A stretch of 64,000 nt of DNA from DATGZH01 sp035297265 (lineage in GTDB: Bacteria > Actinomycetota > Acidimicrobiia > Acidimicrobiales > RAAP-2). Position 1 is the stretch's first letter. Every line of letters starts with the position of its first letter. The notes below the pieces were generated by a model. That model did no database searches. It had not been told where the DNA came from and saw nothing but the letters and a program-made list of their open reading frames with translations. The position numbers were made by a program, and so were the translations under genes. Location of the stretch: assembly GCA_035297265.1 (NCBI GenBank), contig DATGZH010000018.1, forward strand, positions 62,001-126,000, given 5' to 3'. Positions 1 through 7,593 of the stretch are shown here, piece after piece.

Positions 1-281
1 GGATAGACGTAGAAGCAGTCGTAGGGGGAGTTGACGGCGGGCGACGACGCCTGGACGTGCACACGGCCGTCGCCCTCGACCACCGTGGTGTCGAGGTCCG
101 CCGTGCACGGGTCGTTGGCCAGACCGGGCCGGCAGAGCCACACGGTCCCGGCGGCGTCGGGTGTGGCCGGAGGTGGTACGGCGGCCCCCGCCGGGTCGGG
201 GAGCGCGGCCGTGAGCCCGGCGAGGATGCAGCAGCCGAGCACGGCGCGCACCACGGTCACCAGGTTGGTCCGGCTGAGCAC
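1..281 (-). CDS. DUF3089 family secreted alpha/beta-hydrolase-like protein, N-terminal fragment
   Basis: Only the N-terminal 93 or so codons are in the window; the gene runs off the left edge. Reading leftward from a GTG at 281, the product starts with a signal peptide (hydrophobic stretch ending near LPDPAGA). It continues with VWLCRPG, NDPC and, at the edge, SPYDCFYVYP. That pattern is the conserved N-terminus of DUF3089, a family related to lysophospholipase/lipase-type alpha/beta hydrolases. The catalytic serine region lies outside the window, so activity cannot be judged. An in-frame GTG at 353 would extend the protein, but the later start places the signal peptide at the N-terminus. Confidence 0.72.
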   Translation of the reverse strand, partial: MLSRTNLVTVVRAVLGCCILAGLTAALPDPAGAAVPPPATPDAAGTVWLCRPGLANDPCTADLDTTVVEGDGRVHVQASSPAVNSPYDCFYVY

Positions 282-402
282 GGCGCGGACTCTACGACGG
301 GCGGGGTTTGGGATCGTGGCGGCTCCGTTGACCGCCCCGGTGCGACGTGTCACGCTCTCCTCGCCGCGGCGGGGGCCCGGCGCCTCACCCGGGAGGTAGG
401 CC

Positions 403-699
403 ATGTCTGCAGGTCTCGTGCTCGTCTTCGAGGGTGTCGACAAGAGCCACTACGACAAGGTCAACGAACTGCTCGGGATCGACCCGACGACCGGGACGGG
501 CGACTGGCCCGAGGGGCTGTTCCACCACACCGCCGGGCCGACCGAGGACGGCGGCTTCGTGGTGGCCGAGCTCTGGGACAGCCAAGAGCACCAGGCCCGG
601 TTCATGGAGTCGCGGCTCGGGCCGGCCCTGGAGCAGGCCGAGCTGCCCCCGCCTGTCTCTGTGACCTGGTTCGAGATGGTGGCCAGCCACCACCCGTGA
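403..699 (+). CDS. small dimeric alpha-beta barrel (ABM-like) protein
   Basis: A 98-residue protein with a good ribosome site (GGGAGGTAGGCC before ATG). Size and layout resemble a single ferredoxin-like alpha-beta barrel domain of the antibiotic-biosynthesis-monooxygenase/EthD type. A beta strand opens the protein (GLVLVFEG), a middle section has the G.FHHTAGPTEDGGFVVAELWDSQE pattern typical of these folds, and a final helix and strand follow (PPVSVTWFEMV). Such proteins act as small oxygenases or ligand-binding dimers; no substrate can be inferred. It converges with the LCP gene, leaving only 8 bases between the two stop codons. The fold assignment is by pattern only. Confidence 0.6.
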   Translation: MSAGLVLVFEGVDKSHYDKVNELLGIDPTTGTGDWPEGLFHHTAGPTEDGGFVVAELWDSQEHQARFMESRLGPALEQAELPPPVSVTWFEMVASHHP

Positions 700-707
700 G
701 GTAGGGC

Positions 708-2372
708 TTAGGTGCCCTCGCCACCGGCGGGGGTGCAGGAGCGGGGGTCGAACTGGGCCAGCGCCGGGTTGGCCGCGGTGGGCGGGGCGAAGCCGTCGGC
801 CACGAGGGCGGTCGTCGTGGTGGTCACCCCGCTCGGTGCGCTCCCGCCCGCCCCCGAGTTCCCCGTGGTCGACGGGGCGGCGGTGGTCGTGGTCGTCGCG
901 CCGTGGTGCTTCTTGGCCGCGGTCGTGGTGGTCGTGGGCGCCGGCGCCGCGGAGTTGACCGCGTAGTCCGAGCCGGTCTGGACCGTGACCTCGGCCCCGT
1001 CGATCGTCGGGCCGAGGGCCATGACGACCGCCCCCGACAGCTGGTGGGCGACGACCTGGGCCGCCGCGAGGTCGGTGGGGGTGCGCTTGGCGTAGTAGAC
1101 GATCGTCTCGGACTCCGTCGCCGGCGACGGCGCGTCACCCACCCCGGTGACCTGGAAGCCGAGCTCGTGGAGCTGCTGGCCGGTGTAGAAGGCCTGATTG
1201 GCCGACCCGGTGGCGTTCACCACCGAGACCGTCACGTCCGACGGCGCGGGCAGCGGCTGGCCGGTGAACGTGTTCGTGCCGGCGGTCTCGCCGAGCGCCT
1301 GGTCGATGACCTGCTGGTCGAGCGGCTCGATCGGGAGCTCGATGTTCCCGTAGTCGTAACCCTGGTAGTAGTAGTCGAGGCTCTGGTCGACCATGACCGG
1401 GATGGTGAGCTGCGGCGCGGTGTTGATGTCGACCGCGTGGAAGCCGAGCACGAGGCTGAGCATGTCGCCGATGGAGAACCTCGAGTCCACATGCAGCTGC
1501 GGGGCCACGGCGTCGAGGACCGAGCGGTCGGTGAAGGGGTTGCCGAGCCCCTTGGCCGCCACCGCGGTGGCCAGCACCCGCAGGAACTCGTGGTCGCGCC
1601 GGATCCGGCTCAGGTCGCTCTCGGGGTCCTGGGGCCAGTAGGCCGGGTCGGTGGTGGTCACCCCGGGCGGCTTGTACTGCAGGTGGCGGGCCCGGACGAG
1701 GGCGAGGGCCTGGAAGCCGTCGAGGTGGACGCAGCCCGGGACCTGGATGTTGAGGCCGGTCTCCTGGTCGTAGACCGGCTCGGGGAAGTACATCTTCACC
1801 CCGCCGAGGGCGTCGACCACCCCGGCGAAGCTGTCGAAGTTGAGCTCGACGTAGTGCTGGATGGGGATGCCGAAGTCCTCCTGGACCGCGTCGACCAGCT
1901 GGCTCGGCCCCTCCGACAGGGCGGCGTCGATCTTGTTGGCGCCGTCGGAGCGGGCGTTCGGGATGAACAGGTCCCGGGGGATCGAGATCACCGAGACGGC
2001 GTGGGTGGCCGGGTTCAGGTGGAGGATCATGACGACGTCGCTGTTGACGCCGGTGATGCCCTGGGAGCACAGCCCGAACGAGGGGCTCTGCACCTTGAGG
2101 GCGCAGCGGGACGTGTTGCCCACCATCAGGATGTTCTCCGTGCCCTTGTCGAGCCCGGCCGTGGGCGTGCTCTGCAGGCGCTTGATCGTCACCCGGCGGA
2201 TCTCGCTGTTCAGGTGCCAGAAGTAGATGCCCACCGCGCCGACGAGGAGGAGGCACACCACGCCCACGACGAGGAGGCTCCAGAGGGCGCGGCGGCGCCA
2301 GGGGTGCGGTCGCTTCTGGCGGGCGTGCCGGGGGCCCGTGCGCGTCACGCCGTCCTCCGACGCAGGCGGCAT
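708..2372 (-). CDS. LytR-CpsA-Psr (LCP) family cell-wall glycopolymer ligase
   Basis: This 554-residue membrane-anchored protein should transfer lipid-linked glycopolymers to peptidoglycan. It has a basic cytoplasmic tail, one membrane segment (about 29-51) and then the extracellular LCP domain (about 75-270). The domain carries the family marks: a D near SDVVMILHLNP, SIPRDLFIP, and the later arginines in LVRARH and LSRIRRDHEF. Around 385-470 is a LytR_C domain (VSVVNATG, then Q.L...GF.V). The last 80 residues are a Thr/Ala/Pro-rich low-complexity tail, probably wall-spanning. The ATG has no clear Shine-Dalgarno but sits 8 bases after TACTCT, suggesting a leaderless mRNA. Which glycopolymer it handles is unknown. 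Confidence 0.9.
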   Translation of the reverse strand: MPPASEDGVTRTGPRHARQKRPHPWRRRALWSLLVVGVVCLLLVGAVGIYFWHLNSEIRRVTIKRLQSTPTAGLDKGTENILMVGNTSRCALKVQSPSFGLCSQGITGVNSDVVMILHLNPATHAVSVISIPRDLFIPNARSDGANKIDAALSEGPSQLVDAVQEDFGIPIQHYVELNFDSFAGVVDALGGVKMYFPEPVYDQETGLNIQVPGCVHLDGFQALALVRARHLQYKPPGVTTTDPAYWPQDPESDLSRIRRDHEFLRVLATAVAAKGLGNPFTDRSVLDAVAPQLHVDSRFSIGDMLSLVLGFHAVDINTAPQLTIPVMVDQSLDYYYQGYDYGNIELPIEPLDQQVIDQALGETAGTNTFTGQPLPAPSDVTVSVVNATGSANQAFYTGQQLHELGFQVTGVGDAPSPATESETIVYYAKRTPTDLAAAQVVAHQLSGAVVMALGPTIDGAEVTVQTGSDYAVNSAAPAPTTTTTAAKKHHGATTTTTAAPSTTGNSGAGGSAPSGVTTTTTALVADGFAPPTAANPALAQFDPRSCTPAGGEGT

Positions 2373-2380
2373 GGCTGGTC

Positions 2381-2386
2381 AGAGTA
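2381..2386 (-). promoter_or_regulatory. TACTCT -10 box of a probably leaderless mRNA (LCP gene)
   Basis: TACTCT fits the actinobacterial TANNNT -10 pattern and lies 8 bases before the ATG at 2372, so transcription would begin at or next to the start codon. No convincing -35 element is visible. Confidence 0.45.
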
Positions 2387-2449
2387 GTCCCGGGTGGGCG
2401 AGCGTCCCCTGCGGCGTCCGGGCGTCCTCAGCGCTCCGCCGCCCGCGGA

Positions 2450-4105
2450 TCAGCGGCGCTCCTCGACCGGTCCGCTCAGCTCCTCGGCCAGCTCGGCCTC
2501 GACGGTGCCGGCCACCACGGCATGGGCCCACGGGTAGTCGGGCTTGCCGCTCGGCGCCCGCTGGACGGTGACCACGGTGTGCAGCCGGCGGGGCACCTTG
2601 TAGCCGGCGATGGACTGCCGGCAGTGCTCCTGGATGCTCTCGAGGGTCGGGGCGCGGCCGACCCGCGGCTGGACGATGGCCGCCACCGTCTGGCCCCAGC
2701 GCTCGTCGGGGGCCCCCACCACGATGGCGTCCATGACGTCGGGGTGGGAGCGCACCGCCGACTCCACCTCCTCGGGGTAGATCTTCTCGCCCCCCGAGTT
2801 GATGACCACCGAGCCCCGGCCGAGGAGTGTGATCGAACCGTCGGCCTCGACGGTGGCGAAGTCGCCAGGGATGGCGTAGCGGACGCCGTCCACCGTGATG
2901 AACACCTCGGCCGTCTTGACCGGGTCGTTGTAGTAGCCGACGGGGATGTCGCCCGACCGGGCGATCTTCCCGGTGACCCCCGAGCCCGGCTCGACCGGCC
3001 GGTGCTCCTCGTCGAGGACCACTGTCTGGCCCACCCGGCGCACGGTCGGCCCCGACTTCATGGCCGTCTGGCCGGGGGCGAGCACGGTCATGCCGTTGTT
3101 GCCGGTCTCCGACGAGCCGATGGCGTCGGTGATCATGATGTGGGGGAGCTTCTCGAAGAACTGGTCTTTCACCGGGGCGGAGAAGAGGGCGGCGGTCGAG
3201 ACCACGGCCACGAGCGAGGACAGGTCGTAGTCGGCTCCGGGCTCGTCGAGCGCCTCGACGAGCGGCTTGGCCATGGCGTCGCCCGTCATCATGAGCGTGT
3301 TGACCTTCTCCTGCCCGATCAAGCGCCAGACCGCGCCGGGCTCGAACCGGGCCACGAGGACCACCTTCGAGCCGACGAAGCTCTGGCCCATGACCGACCA
3401 CTGGGTGGCCCCGTGCATGAGCGGGGCGATGGGGAAGTGGGTGAGCGGGGAGCCGGCGAGCCCTTTCTCCACCATCTGCTGGGGCCGGGTCGCCCGCTCG
3501 CTCGTGAACGGGTCGGTGCCGCCGCCGAGGGCGTAGAAGACGTCCTCGTGCCGCCACACCACGCCCTTCGGGAGGCCGGTGGTGCCGCCGGTGTAGAGGA
3601 TGTAGAGGTCGTCGGGCGATCGGGGGCCGAAGTCCCGCTCGGGTGAGGCGGCGGCGAGGGCCTCCTCGTAGTGGGCGGCGTCGGCCCTCGGGTCGGCCTC
3701 GTCGCTCCCGTCCTCGACCACGAGGAGGTGGCGGAGCGTCGGGAGCTCGGGGAGCAACTCGGCCACCCGCGGGGCGAAGCCCCGCTGGAGGACGAGGGCC
3801 TTGAGGTCGGCGTTCGAGAAGAGATAGCGCAGCTCGTCGGCCACGTAGCGGTAGTTGATGTTGATCCAGACCGCCCGCAGCTTGAAGACGGCCCAGGCCG
3901 TCTCGACCCACTCCACGCTGTTGTAGGCGTAGATCCCGACGTGGTCGCCCCGGCCGATCCCGACGCCGGCGAGGTGGTGGGCCAGCCGGTTGGCCCGGGC
4001 CTCCAGCTCGGCGTAGGTGCGACGCTCTCCCTCGGCCACCAGGTACTCGCGCTCGCCGAAGGCGTCGGCCGCCGCCTCGAACAGATCGGCCAGGTTGAAC
4101 TCCAT
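2450..4105 (-). CDS. acyl-CoA synthetase (AMP-forming, FadD-like)
   Basis: This adenylate-forming enzyme should couple a carboxylic acid to CoA using ATP. The P-loop motif YTGGTTGLPKG is at residues 171-181. The mid-domain has the TDAIGSSETG adenylation motif, then GDFATVEADG and RGSVVINSGGEKIYPEEVE. The C-terminal catalytic lysine motif (APSGKPDYPW) is present. At 551 residues it has normal family length. I start at ATG 4105; GTG 4111 would add two residues. It follows the related synthetase at 4148-5767 by 42 bases on the same strand, so the two are probably co-transcribed. The chain length or ring type of the substrate cannot be read from the sequence. Confidence 0.9.
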   Translation of the reverse strand: MEFNLADLFEAAADAFGEREYLVAEGERRTYAELEARANRLAHHLAGVGIGRGDHVGIYAYNSVEWVETAWAVFKLRAVWININYRYVADELRYLFSNADLKALVLQRGFAPRVAELLPELPTLRHLLVVEDGSDEADPRADAAHYEEALAAASPERDFGPRSPDDLYILYTGGTTGLPKGVVWRHEDVFYALGGGTDPFTSERATRPQQMVEKGLAGSPLTHFPIAPLMHGATQWSVMGQSFVGSKVVLVARFEPGAVWRLIGQEKVNTLMMTGDAMAKPLVEALDEPGADYDLSSLVAVVSTAALFSAPVKDQFFEKLPHIMITDAIGSSETGNNGMTVLAPGQTAMKSGPTVRRVGQTVVLDEEHRPVEPGSGVTGKIARSGDIPVGYYNDPVKTAEVFITVDGVRYAIPGDFATVEADGSITLLGRGSVVINSGGEKIYPEEVESAVRSHPDVMDAIVVGAPDERWGQTVAAIVQPRVGRAPTLESIQEHCRQSIAGYKVPRRLHTVVTVQRAPSGKPDYPWAHAVVAGTVEAELAEELSGPVEERR

Positions 4106-4147
4106 CGGCACGCCAGTAGAACAGGTTCTCGTTATGCCGGCAACCGC

Positions 4148-5767
4148 TCAGCCGGTCCCGGCGGCCACCCAGGCGGTGGCCTCGGCCCGGTGGCGGCCGT
4201 AGTCCATCTTCCCCGAGGGGGAGCGCCCGAGCGTGTCGAGCGTGCGCACCCGCCGGGGTGCCTTGAAGTGGGCCAGGCGCCCCTTCACGTGCTCGATGAG
4301 CTCGGCCTCGCTCGGCGGGTCGCCCGAGACGGCCACCGCGGCGACCACCATCTCGCCGTACCGCTCGTCGGGCACGCCGACCACCACCGCGTCGTCGACC
4401 GCCGGGTGGGTCTTCAGGGCCTCCTCCACCTCCTCGGGAAAGACCTTCTCGCCGGCCGTGTTGATGACGACCGTGCCCCGGCCGAGCAGCTGGATCGTGC
4501 CGTCGGCCCGCACCTTGGCGAAGTCGCCGGGCACCGAGTAGCGGACGCCGTCGATCACCTTGAACGTGACGTCGCTCTTCGCCCCGTCCTTGTAGTAGCC
4601 GAGGGGGTTGCGCCCCCCGAGGGCCAGCACCCCGGTCTCGTCCGAGCCCGGCTCGACGTCGCGCCCGTCGGAGGTGAGCACGCGGACCTCGGGCCCGAGG
4701 GTGAAGACGGCGGTCGCCCCGGCCGCCCCGCCGGTGACGACCGACGAGCCCATGCCGACGGCCTCCGAGGAGGAGAAGGCGTCGACGAGGAGGAGCCCGG
4801 GCTTGTGGCGCAGCAGCCCCTCCTTCACCGGCTCGCTCCACATGGCCCCCGACGAGCCGACCACGACGAGCGACGACAGGTCGAAGCGCTCCGGCTCGGC
4901 GTCGAGCGCGGCGAGGATCGGCCGGGCGAAGGGGTCGCCCACGATGACGAGCGTGTTGACGTGCTCGTCGCCCACCGCGCCGAGCAGTTCGACCGGGTCG
5001 AGGTGGCGGCCCTCGAGCAGCACGAGCCGCCCGCCCTCGGTCAGGCACTCGTTGGCCGTGAGGCCGCCGGTGCCGTGCATGAGCGGGCAGGCCGGGAGGA
5101 GGGTCGACCCCGGCCCGCCCTCGGCCAGCTGGCGGCGCACCCCTGCGAGGCCCTCGTCCTCCTCGTAGTGGCGGAACGACGCCTGGTTGAGCTTGGCCAC
5201 GAGGTCGTCCTGGCGCCACATCACGCCCTTGGGCATCCCCGTCGTGCCCCCGGTGTACAGCATGAACAGGTCGTCGCCGCTGCGACCCCAACGGGCGGCG
5301 GTGCGCGAGCCGGCCGACGCCGCGGCCGCCTGGTAGGGCTCGGCCCAGTCCGGGCAGGGGCCCGAGCCGTCGTCGACCCACAGCCAACCCCGGACCCGGG
5401 GCACCCGGGGGAGGAGCCCCTCGATGCGCCCGGTGAAGGCGCCGTGGAAGACGACGGCCGCGGCATCGGCGTTGTCCCAGAGGTAGGCGAGCTCCTCGTC
5501 GGCGTAGCGGTAGTTCGTGTTGACCGGCACGAGGCCGACCTTCATGGCGCCGAACAGGCTCTCCACGTACTCGGGGCAGTTGTAGAGGTAGACGGCCACC
5601 TTGTCCTGGTGCCCGAGGCCGAGCTCGAGGAGCCAGCGGGCCACGCCGTCGGCCCGTCGGTCGAACTCGGACCACGTGAGCCGGCGGGGCCCCTGGACGA
5701 GGGCCTCGGCCCCGGGGAGGGTGTCGGCCACGGTCTCCCAGACGTCGGCGTAGTTCCAGTTCGTCAC
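4148..5767 (-). CDS. acyl-CoA synthetase (AMP-forming, FadD-like)
   Basis: A 539-residue AMP-binding enzyme and diverged paralogue of its downstream neighbour. Its P-loop YTGGTTGMPKG occupies the same residues (171-181) and VDAFSSSEAVGMG replaces the partner's SSETG region. RGTVVINTAGEKVFPEEVEE and the C-terminal RSPSGKMDYGRH motif are intact, so it should be active. The GTG start at 5767 begins MTNWNYADVWE, the usual N-terminus in this subfamily. It diverges from the acyl-CoA dehydrogenase at 5820 across 52 bases. The layout suggests acid activation followed by alpha-beta dehydrogenation of the same class of substrate; that link is inference. Confidence 0.9.
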   Translation of the reverse strand: MTNWNYADVWETVADTLPGAEALVQGPRRLTWSEFDRRADGVARWLLELGLGHQDKVAVYLYNCPEYVESLFGAMKVGLVPVNTNYRYADEELAYLWDNADAAAVVFHGAFTGRIEGLLPRVPRVRGWLWVDDGSGPCPDWAEPYQAAAASAGSRTAARWGRSGDDLFMLYTGGTTGMPKGVMWRQDDLVAKLNQASFRHYEEDEGLAGVRRQLAEGGPGSTLLPACPLMHGTGGLTANECLTEGGRLVLLEGRHLDPVELLGAVGDEHVNTLVIVGDPFARPILAALDAEPERFDLSSLVVVGSSGAMWSEPVKEGLLRHKPGLLLVDAFSSSEAVGMGSSVVTGGAAGATAVFTLGPEVRVLTSDGRDVEPGSDETGVLALGGRNPLGYYKDGAKSDVTFKVIDGVRYSVPGDFAKVRADGTIQLLGRGTVVINTAGEKVFPEEVEEALKTHPAVDDAVVVGVPDERYGEMVVAAVAVSGDPPSEAELIEHVKGRLAHFKAPRRVRTLDTLGRSPSGKMDYGRHRAEATAWVAAGTG

Positions 5768-5807
5768 GATTGGGCCCCGACCGGTCGTCCAGTGATCCGG
5801 TCGAGCC

Positions 5808-5813
5808 TACGCT
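5808..5813 (+). promoter_or_regulatory. TACGCT -10 box of a probably leaderless mRNA (acyl-CoA dehydrogenase)
   Basis: TACGCT matches TANNNT and ends 6 bases before the GTG at 5820. There is no Shine-Dalgarno in the gap, so the mRNA likely starts with the GTG. Confidence 0.5.
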
Positions 5814-5819
5814 CGGCTG

Positions 5820-6959
5820 GTGGACCTGGGTCTGCCCGAGGAGCACCCGGCCCGGGACGCGTGCCGGGCCTTCCTGGCCGAGCACGAGCGGCCGACGGGG
5901 CGCCAGCTGGCCGAGGCCGGCTACGTCGTGCCGCACTGGCCGCCCCCCTACGGCCTCGGGGCCGACCCGGTGGCCCAGCTCGTGATCGACGACGAGCTCA
6001 GGCGGGCCGGGGTCCGTCGGCCCCTCAACCCGATCGGCATCGGCTGGGCCGGCCCCACCATCCTCCACGCCGGCACCGAGGCGCAGCAGGAGCGCTGGCT
6101 CTGGCCGCTGCTCGCCGGCGAGGAGTTCTGGTGCCAGCTCTTCAGCGAGCCGGGGGCCGGCTCGGACCTCGCCGCGCTGAGCACCCGGGCGGTCGCCGAC
6201 GGCGACCACTTCGTCGTGAGCGGCCAGAAGGTGTGGACGAGCTACGCCCACTGGGCGGCCTACGGCATCCTCCTCGCCCGGACCGACCCGGACGCGCCCA
6301 AGCACCTGGGCATCACCTACTTCGTCTGCCCGATGGACCTGCCGGGGATCACCGTCCGGCCGCTCGTCGACATGACCGGCGAGCACGCCTTCAACGAGGT
6401 CTTCTTCGACGAGGTGCGGCTGCCGGCCGACCACGTCGTCGGCCGGGTCAACGGCGGCTGGGAGCTGGCCAAGGTGACCCTCGGCAACGAACGGGTGTCG
6501 CTCTCGGGTGAGGGGGTGCTCTGGGGGCGGGGCCCGACGGCCGACGACCTCGTGGCCCTGGTGCGGGCGGCCGGCGGAGCGCCGGACCCGGTGCTCCGGG
6601 ACCGGTTGGCCACGGTGTTCTGCGAGAGCGAGATCCTGCGGGTGCTGCGGCTGCGCACGGTCTCGGCCGTGGTGGCCGGCCGGGCCCCCGGCCCGGAGGC
6701 CTCGGTCAGGAAGGCCCTCGCCGACGCCCACGGCCAGCACGTGATGGACCTCGGCCGGGACCTCGCCGGCCCCCACGGCATGGTGGCCGGCACCGGCCCG
6801 ACCCCTGGTGCGCCGGTCGCCGGCGGCTGGCCGCCCTCGACCTGGTCCGAGGGCTTCCTCTACGCCCCGGCGCTCACGATCGGCGGCGGCACGGCCGAGG
6901 TGCAGCGCAACATCGTGGCCGAGAGGGTGCTCGGGCTGCCTCGCGACCTTGCGGGCTGA
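5820..6959 (+). CDS. acyl-CoA dehydrogenase (FadE-like)
   Basis: A 379-residue FAD-dependent acyl-CoA dehydrogenase that introduces a trans-2 double bond into an acyl-CoA. The central beta domain carries CQLFSEPGAGSDLA (FAD/substrate binding) and VSGQKVWTSYAHWA. The C-terminal helical domain ends in IGGGTAEVQRNIVAERVLGLPR, the standard actinobacterial FadE ending. The N-terminal helical part is short, starting directly at MDLGLPEEH, as is usual in this subfamily. The GTG start follows a TANNNT box with no Shine-Dalgarno. It diverges from the acyl-CoA synthetase pair and converges with the riboflavin synthase gene 18 bases downstream. Substrate unknown. Confidence 0.9.
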   Translation: MDLGLPEEHPARDACRAFLAEHERPTGRQLAEAGYVVPHWPPPYGLGADPVAQLVIDDELRRAGVRRPLNPIGIGWAGPTILHAGTEAQQERWLWPLLAGEEFWCQLFSEPGAGSDLAALSTRAVADGDHFVVSGQKVWTSYAHWAAYGILLARTDPDAPKHLGITYFVCPMDLPGITVRPLVDMTGEHAFNEVFFDEVRLPADHVVGRVNGGWELAKVTLGNERVSLSGEGVLWGRGPTADDLVALVRAAGGAPDPVLRDRLATVFCESEILRVLRLRTVSAVVAGRAPGPEASVRKALADAHGQHVMDLGRDLAGPHGMVAGTGPTPGAPVAGGWPPSTWSEGFLYAPALTIGGGTAEVQRNIVAERVLGLPRDLAG

Positions 6960-6977
6960 GGGAAGGAGCGGTCCGGC

Positions 6978-7463
6978 TCAGCGGCCGGGCGGCACGAGGG
7001 GGCCGGCGTCGGCGTAGCCCTGGCGGATGCCCTGCCCGGCCCGGTCGCTCAGCTGCTCGGGCTCGTAGAGCATCCAGTAGGCGTTGCGGGCGTGCTTGCG
7101 CGCCCGGTCCCGGCAGACCTCGGCCAGGCGCACCGGGTCCTCCTCCTCGTCCTCGTGGACGAAGACCTCGAGGATGGGCGTGCTCGTCATGAGCTGGGCG
7201 AACATGATGCCGAGGGAGGCCTCGTGGGCACAGGTCTTGTCGATCTCGGCCTTGCCCGGCATCCCGAGGGCCACCACGATCCGGCAGCTGTCCTCTTCGA
7301 TCATCCGCTTGGCCGCCACGGCCAGGTCCTTGAAGCCCGGCACGGTCATCCGGATGGTCTCGAAGCGCCGCCCGTAGCCCGGGCAGTGGGCCAGTTCGTC
7401 GAGCGCCTCGGCGCCCATGTCGTAGCGGGCGAACATCGTGTCCACCACACCGAGACGATGCAT
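6978..7463 (-). CDS. ribC: archaeal-type riboflavin synthase (lumazine-synthase-like fold)
   Basis: A 161-residue protein that should convert two 6,7-dimethyl-8-ribityllumazine molecules to riboflavin. It is not the usual bacterial two-barrel RibE. It matches the pentameric archaeal riboflavin synthase known from methanogens, almost motif for motif: GVVDTMFARYDM at the start, RMTVPGFKDLAVAAK, ALGMPGKAEIDKTCAHEASLG, AQLMT, EVFVHEDE, and a C-terminal GIRQGYADAGP. Length is typical for that family. A strong ribosome site (GGGAGGACCGTC) precedes the ATG. No other rib gene and no FMN-riboswitch-like sequence is next to it. The many flavoproteins in this window depend on its product. The family call rests on recalled motifs. 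Confidence 0.9.
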   Translation of the reverse strand: MHRLGVVDTMFARYDMGAEALDELAHCPGYGRRFETIRMTVPGFKDLAVAAKRMIEEDSCRIVVALGMPGKAEIDKTCAHEASLGIMFAQLMTSTPILEVFVHEDEEEDPVRLAEVCRDRARKHARNAYWMLYEPEQLSDRAGQGIRQGYADAGPLVPPGR

Positions 7464-7593
7464 GACGGTCCTCCCGGCAGCGTCCCTTCAGCCTGACCGC
7501 CGCTGCCCGACGGCTACCGGCTCCTCGCCGGCCTGGACATTCTCGCACAAGGGGCCCCGGCGCGACGCGCCCCTGGCCCGGCCGGACCCGCTC

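Noticed and set aside
2379..6776. A 1465-codon open frame on the minus strand spanning two acyl-CoA synthetases and the acyl-CoA dehydrogenase
   Set aside because: It is an off-frame shadow kept open by high GC. It is rich in Arg/Pro/Gly, has no domain, and the true genes in other frames have intact motifs.
7464..7593. FMN riboswitch or other leader upstream of the riboflavin synthase
   Set aside because: I looked for the conserved FMN-element segments and did not see them. Only a ribosome site is evident.
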